Shown here: positions 59,133 through 64,000 of the stretch, piece by piece
Layout of the letters: the number at the start of each line of letters is the position of its first letter
Position numbering within the stretch: the stretch's first letter is position 1
From: Chroogloeocystis siderophila 5.2 s.c.1
GTDB lineage: Bacteria; Cyanobacteriota; Cyanobacteriia; Cyanobacteriales; Chroococcidiopsidaceae
Direction of reading: 5' to 3'
Assembly: GCF_001904655.1 (NCBI RefSeq)
Contig: NZ_MRCC01000002.1
Span: 186,001 to 250,000, forward strand
Length of the DNA stretch: 64,000 bases
The notes under the pieces: model-generated
Told to the model about the DNA's origin: nothing
Seen by the model: the letters and a program-made list of their open reading frames with translations, nothing else
The model's database searches: none
Program-made: the position numbers and the translations under genes

Positions 59133-59327
59133 TCAAAAGCTGGGCACGAGCTTGATTCTACCTGCATCCATCTCTGCCATTAATAACTCTAGCGCTTCGT
59201 AATCGATATCAGAAATATGACCTTGCGCGGTTAACTCAGAGTTGATTGCATTTTCAATATCAGGTGTTAAACGCTTAATATATAGTGCTTTTTCTACTAA
59301 TTGACGAATGCCATATCTACTTCTCAT
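59133..59327 (-). CDS. short hypothetical protein
   Basis: 64 residues, helix-rich and acidic overall (IENAINSELTAQG, DYEALELLMAEMDAG). ATG 59327. No known domain; similar small proteins accompany cyanobacterial genes, often near toxin-antitoxin units, but no partner is adjacent. It could be spurious. Confidence 0.5.
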   Translation of the reverse strand: MRSRYGIRQLVEKALYIKRLTPDIENAINSELTAQGHISDIDYEALELLMAEMDAGRIKLVPSF

Positions 59328-59870
59328 ACTAAAGTTTTTATTTCATTTCTCTCTATTTTCTAGTATCTATATGGTAGCAAAAATGTATTAAATCATGCTG
59401 GCTACGTGATTCCTATCACTGAAATCTAACTAACTATTTATGCCGCAAGATAGATGCTATGAAAAGCGTAAATAACATACTTTACTGAATCTTTATATAA
59501 ACTCCCATACGTCGCGAATTAAATTTAATAAACGCTTATAAAAAGTACTGCTTAGGGATTTTACCTTAATTTACGCACAAATTGATCTTCTTTGTAGTAG
59601 AAGCGACATGAATTTCTTTACCGTATTCTAGCGATACAAGTAGGACGTGTTAAAGGTAAGCAAGAAATTAAAGAAATTTTCGATGCAGTTATGAAAATGT
59701 TTTTTCGTATAAGTGTATACTTTATATTTTTGTAAATTAATGATAGGTTTAAACAACCGAGTTGGAAAAATCAAGATTCAGTACTTCACTGAATACACAG
59801 TTTCCAAGTTTATCTTTATTATCAAGTTGTTAACTATCAGGTAATTGGTGAATAGCTTCAGCAAAAACGT
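59328..59870. promoter_or_regulatory. intergenic region before the STAS gene
   Basis: 543 bp, AT-rich. No gene of note, no clear hairpin. The STAS gene starts at an ATG with no strong ribosome site. Confidence 0.35.
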
Positions 59871-60263
59871 ATGATGCAAACAATGATTGCCTATCCAAAG
59901 ATTAAGCTAATTAAACCTTACGGTTTTTTTGATGCTGCAAGTGCGGCAGAATTTCAGCGACAACTAAAAATAGCAGTTACCCAAGATGACCACACTGGTA
60001 TTTTAGTAGATATGGAAAACGTGGAATCTATTAATAGTGCGGGTCTAATTGCGTTGGTTCAGAGTCTAAATCTCGCGAAAACCTGGGGAAAAAGGTTTAG
60101 TCTGTGTGCGGTGTCACCAGCATTGCGGATAATTTTTGAATTAACTCAGCTTGATCTTGTATTAGAGATCTTTGAAAGTTTTGCGGCTTTTGAGGCGGCG
60201 ATCGCTGTTCCAGAGGTAGCAACAGCACATAGCTACTATTCACAGCAAAGTATGTGTGCATAG
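59871..60263 (+). CDS. STAS-domain anti-sigma factor antagonist-like protein
   Basis: 130 residues, single STAS fold. The phospho-acceptor loop reads ESINSAGLIALV, in the place of the usual D-S-x-G; here Ser65 after Asn. Such proteins are switched by serine kinases (RsbW-like) and phosphatases (PP2C) and release sigma factors or other partners. The partner is not adjacent. A 25-residue tail after about 110 is variable. It is followed by the radical SAM gene 104 bp on. Confidence 0.85.
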   Translation: MMQTMIAYPKIKLIKPYGFFDAASAAEFQRQLKIAVTQDDHTGILVDMENVESINSAGLIALVQSLNLAKTWGKRFSLCAVSPALRIIFELTQLDLVLEIFESFAAFEAAIAVPEVATAHSYYSQQSMCA

Positions 60264-60367
60264 TCAAGCTGTCATTATCAGGAAGCATTAAGTTTTGACA
60301 GAATAAAACTGTTAACGCCAGTAGTGCTAAGGTTGAAATGAGTAGCGCCTATTAGCTGATAAGTACA

Positions 60368-62959
60368 GTGACAGTTGCTGTTGAAAGATTAATTACATCT
60401 GAGATCTCACGACCCGCGCGTTATCTAGGAAACGAGCTAGGGGCGGTTCATCACCTCTGGGATGCTGCTAAAGTCCGCTGGGTATTAACTTATCCAGAAC
60501 TTTATGAAGTTGGGGCATCTAACTTGGGGCATATCATTTTATACAATATTCTGAACGCGCAACCGCGACAATTGTGTGATCGCGCCTATTTACCTGCGCC
60601 CGACTTAGCGGCTAAACTGCGTGCAACGCAAACGCCTTTATTTGCTGTCGAATCTAAGCGTTCTTTACAAGAATTCGATATTCTCGGCTTCAGCTTAAGC
60701 TATGAGCTTGGTGCAACCAATATTTTAGAGATGTTGGATTTAGCCGGAATTCCGCTGACATGGAAAGATAGACAAGCTTCAAATACCTATCCACTCATTT
60801 TTGCAGGCGGGCAAACCGCAACCTCAAACCCCGAACCCTACGCGGACTTTTTCGACTTTTTTGCCCTAGGAGACGGTGAAGAATTACTTCCAGAAATCGG
60901 CTTAGTCATAGAAGAAGGTAAAACACGCGGACAAAGCCGTCAAGATTTATTACTCGACTTGGCACAAATCCCAGGGGTTTATGTGCCGCAGTTTTATGAT
61001 ATGGCAGCCGATGGCTCAATATATCCAAATACTGTAGATGTGCCAAGGCGAATTCTCCGCCGCGTTGCGACCCCAATACCTGCATATTCAATAGGCTTAG
61101 TTCCTTATGTAGAAACCGTCCATGATCGTCTGACAATTGAAATTCGGCGGGGGTGTACGCGGGGTTGTCGTTTTTGTCAACCAGGAATGCTGACACGTCC
61201 AGCACGCGATGTCGAACCCGAAGCAGTAGTCACCGCAATTGAGCAGGGAATGCGCGCTACAGGCTACAATGAGTTTTCGCTGCTATCGTTATCATGTTCG
61301 GATTATCTATCGCTACCAGCGGTAGGAATGGAAATCAAAAATCGCTTGCAAGCGGAGAATATTTCATTATCGTTACCCAGCCAACGTGTTGATCGCTTTG
61401 ATGAAAATATTGCGCAGATCTTGGGCGGTGCGCGACAGTCAGGGTTAACGTTTGCGCCCGAAGCTGGAACGCAACGGCTGCGGGATATTGTTAATAAAGG
61501 GTTGACGAACGAAGAACTGCTACGCGGTGTGAAAACAGCTTGGGAACAAGGTTGGGATAAAATCAAGCTGTATTTTATGATCGGTTTACCAGGCGAGACG
61601 GATGTGGATGTTTTGGGAATTGCGGAAACCGTAGCTTGGTTGCAACGCGAGTGTCGCGCTAAAGGGAGAAGACCACTCGCATTTAATTTAACGATTTCTA
61701 ACTTTACACCGAAGCCGCATACTCCGTTTCAATGGCACTTGGTTTCTACGGCTGAGTTTCAACGAAAACAAGAACTATTACGTCAGGAATTTCGCCGGAT
61801 GCGGGGAGTCAAAGCGAACTTCACCGATGTGCGCATTTCAGCGATGGAAGATTTCATTGGTAGAGGTGATCGCCGACTTGGTAGTGTCATTCGGCGGGCG
61901 TGGGAACTCGGTGCGGGTATGGATGCCTGGTATGACAGTGTAGAACGAGCTTTTAATGCTTGGGGCGAAGCGATCGCCGAAGCTGGATTAAGATGGAAAT
62001 ATCGTCAAATTGAAGAGCTCAGCGAAGAGATAGCTGAAGGACAACCTGCGCTTGATACTCCATTACCTTGGGATCATATTGATACTGGAATTAGTAAGCA
62101 GTGGTTAAAAGACGATCTGCAACGCGCTTTAGCAGCAGCAATAGTACCCGATTGTTCGTTTGATGGTTGTTCGCACTGTGGAGTGTGTAGTACAGATTTT
62201 GGTCATAATGTCGTTATTGAGCCACCGCCGATTCCCGAATTTGTTGGCGTTGTGCCAAAAACAACCAAGGTGCAGCGCTTACGCGTTCATTTTGGCAAGC
62301 TGGGCGATATGGCTTTAGTAGGTCATCTTGATTTGGTACGATTGTTTGATCGGGCAATTCGTCGAGCCGCATTACCAATTTCGTTTACAGGTAGCTTTCA
62401 TCCGAGTCCGCGCATGAGTATGGCGCAAGCATTACCGTTAGGTGCAACCAGTAGCGGTGAGATTATTGACTTTGAGTTAACGCAAGAAGTAGATCCGCAG
62501 GAGTTTCAACACCGATTAAGTCAACAATTGCCGAGCGATATGCCAATTTACAGCGTAGCTGTTGTTGATTTGAAAGCACCTGCTGCAACTCAAATCTTAA
62601 ACAAAGCTGAGTATCTGATTACCGTTACGACAACAAACCAGACAACTTCTGCACAATGGCAAGAATGGGTAGCAGCGATCGCCAACTCAAAAGCAATTTG
62701 GTTTGAGCAAACAAGCAAGTCTGGTAAACGCCAAAACGTGAATTTACGCGATCGCTTATTTGCATTATCGGCTGAACCACGCGAAGCAAGCGCCATCATT
62801 CGCTATGTCGGTAGCTGTCGTAATGATGGTACGCAACTTCGACCAGAGCAAGTTATCTTTATGTTGGAGCAAGTTGCGCCTCAGCAAGAATTTCATATTC
62901 TGCACGTCCACCGCCAGCAGTTAATCTTGGAAGAAACCACAAGCGAGGCAATCTCATAG
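60368..62959 (+). CDS. TIGR03960-type radical SAM protein with C-terminal DUF2344
   Basis: 863 residues, GTG start. Part one (to about 590) is a radical SAM protein of the TIGR03960 type: B12-fold N-terminus, cluster motif RRGCTRGCRFCQPG at about 258-270, and KLYFMIGLPGETDVDV. Part two (about 630-855) is the TIGR03936/DUF2344 domain, with LRVHFGKLGDMALVGHLDLVR and SFTGSFHPSPRMSMAQALPLG. In most cyanobacteria this gene directly precedes rne and is suspected to act in RNA modification or ribosome biology. No catalytic substrate is known. Confidence 0.9.
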   Translation: MTVAVERLITSEISRPARYLGNELGAVHHLWDAAKVRWVLTYPELYEVGASNLGHIILYNILNAQPRQLCDRAYLPAPDLAAKLRATQTPLFAVESKRSLQEFDILGFSLSYELGATNILEMLDLAGIPLTWKDRQASNTYPLIFAGGQTATSNPEPYADFFDFFALGDGEELLPEIGLVIEEGKTRGQSRQDLLLDLAQIPGVYVPQFYDMAADGSIYPNTVDVPRRILRRVATPIPAYSIGLVPYVETVHDRLTIEIRRGCTRGCRFCQPGMLTRPARDVEPEAVVTAIEQGMRATGYNEFSLLSLSCSDYLSLPAVGMEIKNRLQAENISLSLPSQRVDRFDENIAQILGGARQSGLTFAPEAGTQRLRDIVNKGLTNEELLRGVKTAWEQGWDKIKLYFMIGLPGETDVDVLGIAETVAWLQRECRAKGRRPLAFNLTISNFTPKPHTPFQWHLVSTAEFQRKQELLRQEFRRMRGVKANFTDVRISAMEDFIGRGDRRLGSVIRRAWELGAGMDAWYDSVERAFNAWGEAIAEAGLRWKYRQIEELSEEIAEGQPALDTPLPWDHIDTGISKQWLKDDLQRALAAAIVPDCSFDGCSHCGVCSTDFGHNVVIEPPPIPEFVGVVPKTTKVQRLRVHFGKLGDMALVGHLDLVRLFDRAIRRAALPISFTGSFHPSPRMSMAQALPLGATSSGEIIDFELTQEVDPQEFQHRLSQQLPSDMPIYSVAVVDLKAPAATQILNKAEYLITVTTTNQTTSAQWQEWVAAIANSKAIWFEQTSKSGKRQNVNLRDRLFALSAEPREASAIIRYVGSCRNDGTQLRPEQVIFMLEQVAPQQEFHILHVHRQQLILEETTSEAIS

Positions 62960-63597
62960 TAAGTCAATGCGACAGTTAATTGCTTTTTCACAACGTTGAG
63001 TTAAAATTGAACCAATAGAAGTTTTTCTAGCGCCGCACGTTGAGTGACCTGACCACTCTCCTGTTATCAGGGCTAAAGCGAAGATGAGTAAAGAATTTGA
63101 CAATTCTTTTGCACAAAAGCTAAGGCGGATTGAGTATTTTCTCTATTTGTCCCTATAAGTGGTATAACCAAGTCTAGGCGCAGCCATTGATATCTCGCTA
63201 TGAGTTGTTGCAGAGTGTATTCCTAAAAGTTCCTTAATTTAGGAAAATGCATGAAGCTCAACAAAAGATGGTTACTCAAGTGAAACGCTAGGTATGTGCC
63301 GATTCGGGAAGAATTGACCGAATTGAGGCTAGAACTAGAATAACTTCTTGGTTTCCATCACGAGCAAAACTATATTCTATGTACCAGTAGAGAAGTTGAA
63401 AGCTGGTTTTAAAGCTAAAAATCTGCAAATTTGGGAAGGACGCACTGAGCAACAAAGGTAACGAGATGATCGCAGTTCAGCATAATCGTAAGGAAATGAT
63501 TTTCCCTTTTACCTTCTGCTGTGTTAAAACCTGATTTTGTTTCCTTGTGTAACTAAAATTTAAAGCCAAGAATTGATGGCGATTTTGAGGGAATTGA
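62960..63597 (+). promoter_or_regulatory. long untranslated leader of rne
   Basis: 638 bp between the radical SAM gene and rne. It includes hairpins TTCCT/AGGAA at 63230-63245 and GGAAA/TTTCC with loop TGAT at 63492-63505, and U-rich segments (e.g. CTTTTACCTTC after 63505). RNase E messages in bacteria, including cyanobacteria, have long leaders through which RNase E controls its own level; this is the simplest reading. No tRNA or other gene was found. Confidence 0.55.
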
Positions 63598-64000
63598 ATG
63601 CCAAAACAAATTATCATAGCGGAGCAGCATAATATTGCCGCAGTCTTTTCAGAAGACCAAATTCAAGAACTTGTCGTTGCTACAGGTCGGCACCAGATTG
63701 GTGATATTTATTTAGGTGTTGTCGAAAACGTCTTACCAGGTATTGATGCAGCATTTGTCAATATAGGTGATACAGAACGTAACGGTTTTATTCATGTCAC
63801 CGACCTAGGACCGCTCAAGCTTAAACGCACCGCAGGAGCAATTACAGAACTGTTGGCACCACAGCAGAAAGTTTTGGTGCAAGTGATGAAGGAGCCGACG
63901 GGAAATAAAGGACCGAGGTTAACAGGAAATATTACTTTACCAGGTCGGTATGTGGTGTTGATGCCGTTTGGACGCGGTGTGAATTTATCACGACGCATCA
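63598..64000 (+). CDS. rne: ribonuclease E, N-terminal part, cut by window edge
   Basis: At least 134 residues visible. MPKQIIIAEQHNIAAVFSED is the cyanobacterial RNase E start, followed by the S1 domain with GDIYLGVVENVLPGIDAAFVNIG and GFIHVTDLG and the strand region VLVQVMKEPTGNKGPRLTGNITLPGR(Y). It cuts single-stranded RNA and is central to mRNA turnover and rRNA processing. The catalytic centre and the 3' end lie beyond the window. Start at ATG 63598. Confidence 0.95.
   Translation, partial: MPKQIIIAEQHNIAAVFSEDQIQELVVATGRHQIGDIYLGVVENVLPGIDAAFVNIGDTERNGFIHVTDLGPLKLKRTAGAITELLAPQQKVLVQVMKEPTGNKGPRLTGNITLPGRYVVLMPFGRGVNLSRRI

Overview
The window is chromosomal DNA from a cyanobacterium. 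Evidence: the octamer GCGATCGC (HIP1) recurs throughout coding and non-coding DNA, and the gene content is diagnostic: light-dependent protochlorophyllide reductase, a PAM68-type photosystem II assembly factor, PipX/PipY, SepF, cyanophycin enzymes, PatA-type and cyanobacteriochrome phototaxis proteins, and several cyanobacteria-only families (DUF3119, DUF3086, DUF1830). The genus cannot be fixed from the sequence; a Chroococcidiopsis-like lineage or a relative of filamentous nitrogen fixers is only a guess. No rRNA, tRNA, CRISPR array or intact insertion sequence was seen.

Layout. 1-1955: 3'-truncated M3 oligopeptidase. 2066-18208 (minus strand): a 16-kb phototaxis operon of the pix type, transcribed pixG-pixH-pixI-three pixJ paralogues-pixL, then a second CheW-like protein and a GAF-PAS protein. 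All three PixJ paralogues carry both cysteines of a DXCF cyanobacteriochrome photosensor plus separate periplasmic sensor regions. 18870-23390: universal stress protein, protochlorophyllide reductase, a gamma-glutamylcyclotransferase-like protein and a GH13 glucan enzyme. 23594-27378: a nitrogen-storage block with a CphA2-type cyanophycin synthetase (no Mur-ligase P-loop), a 72-residue protein and cyanophycinase, the last with a candidate NtcA promoter. 27961-34203: rpsO-pam68, DAHP synthase, Hsp20, an MlaE-type permease with DUF3119 and DUF3086 proteins. 34275-35017: a decayed methyltransferase gene. 35111-46128: housekeeping run plsY, der, ecfT-pabB, acpS, pipX-pipY, sepF-proC and a Ski2-like helicase. 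46284-51634: a large di-haem peroxidase, a Nif11-type small protein, a catalase/Uma2 pseudogene composite and two cyanobacterial DUF proteins. 52156-64000: a B12/radical SAM protein, a DICT protein with a degenerate HD-GYP region overlapping a pentapeptide-repeat gene, MATE and CPBP genes whose 3' ends overlap, clpS, a STAS protein, a two-domain radical SAM protein and the start of rne.

Functional themes. The phototaxis operon couples light (and possibly periplasmic) signals through CheW adaptors to the PixL hybrid kinase and to two response regulators, probably acting on type IV pili. Nitrogen status links cyanophycin turnover with pipX-pipY and proC, and a candidate NtcA box lies before cphB. 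Intergenic spaces carry families of short degenerate repeats (TGACCTC-like and TTGGTAA-like heptamers and a 24-bp exact repeat), one of which appears to have entered pabB as a proline-rich linker. Two loci, a methyltransferase and catalase/Uma2, are in visible decay.
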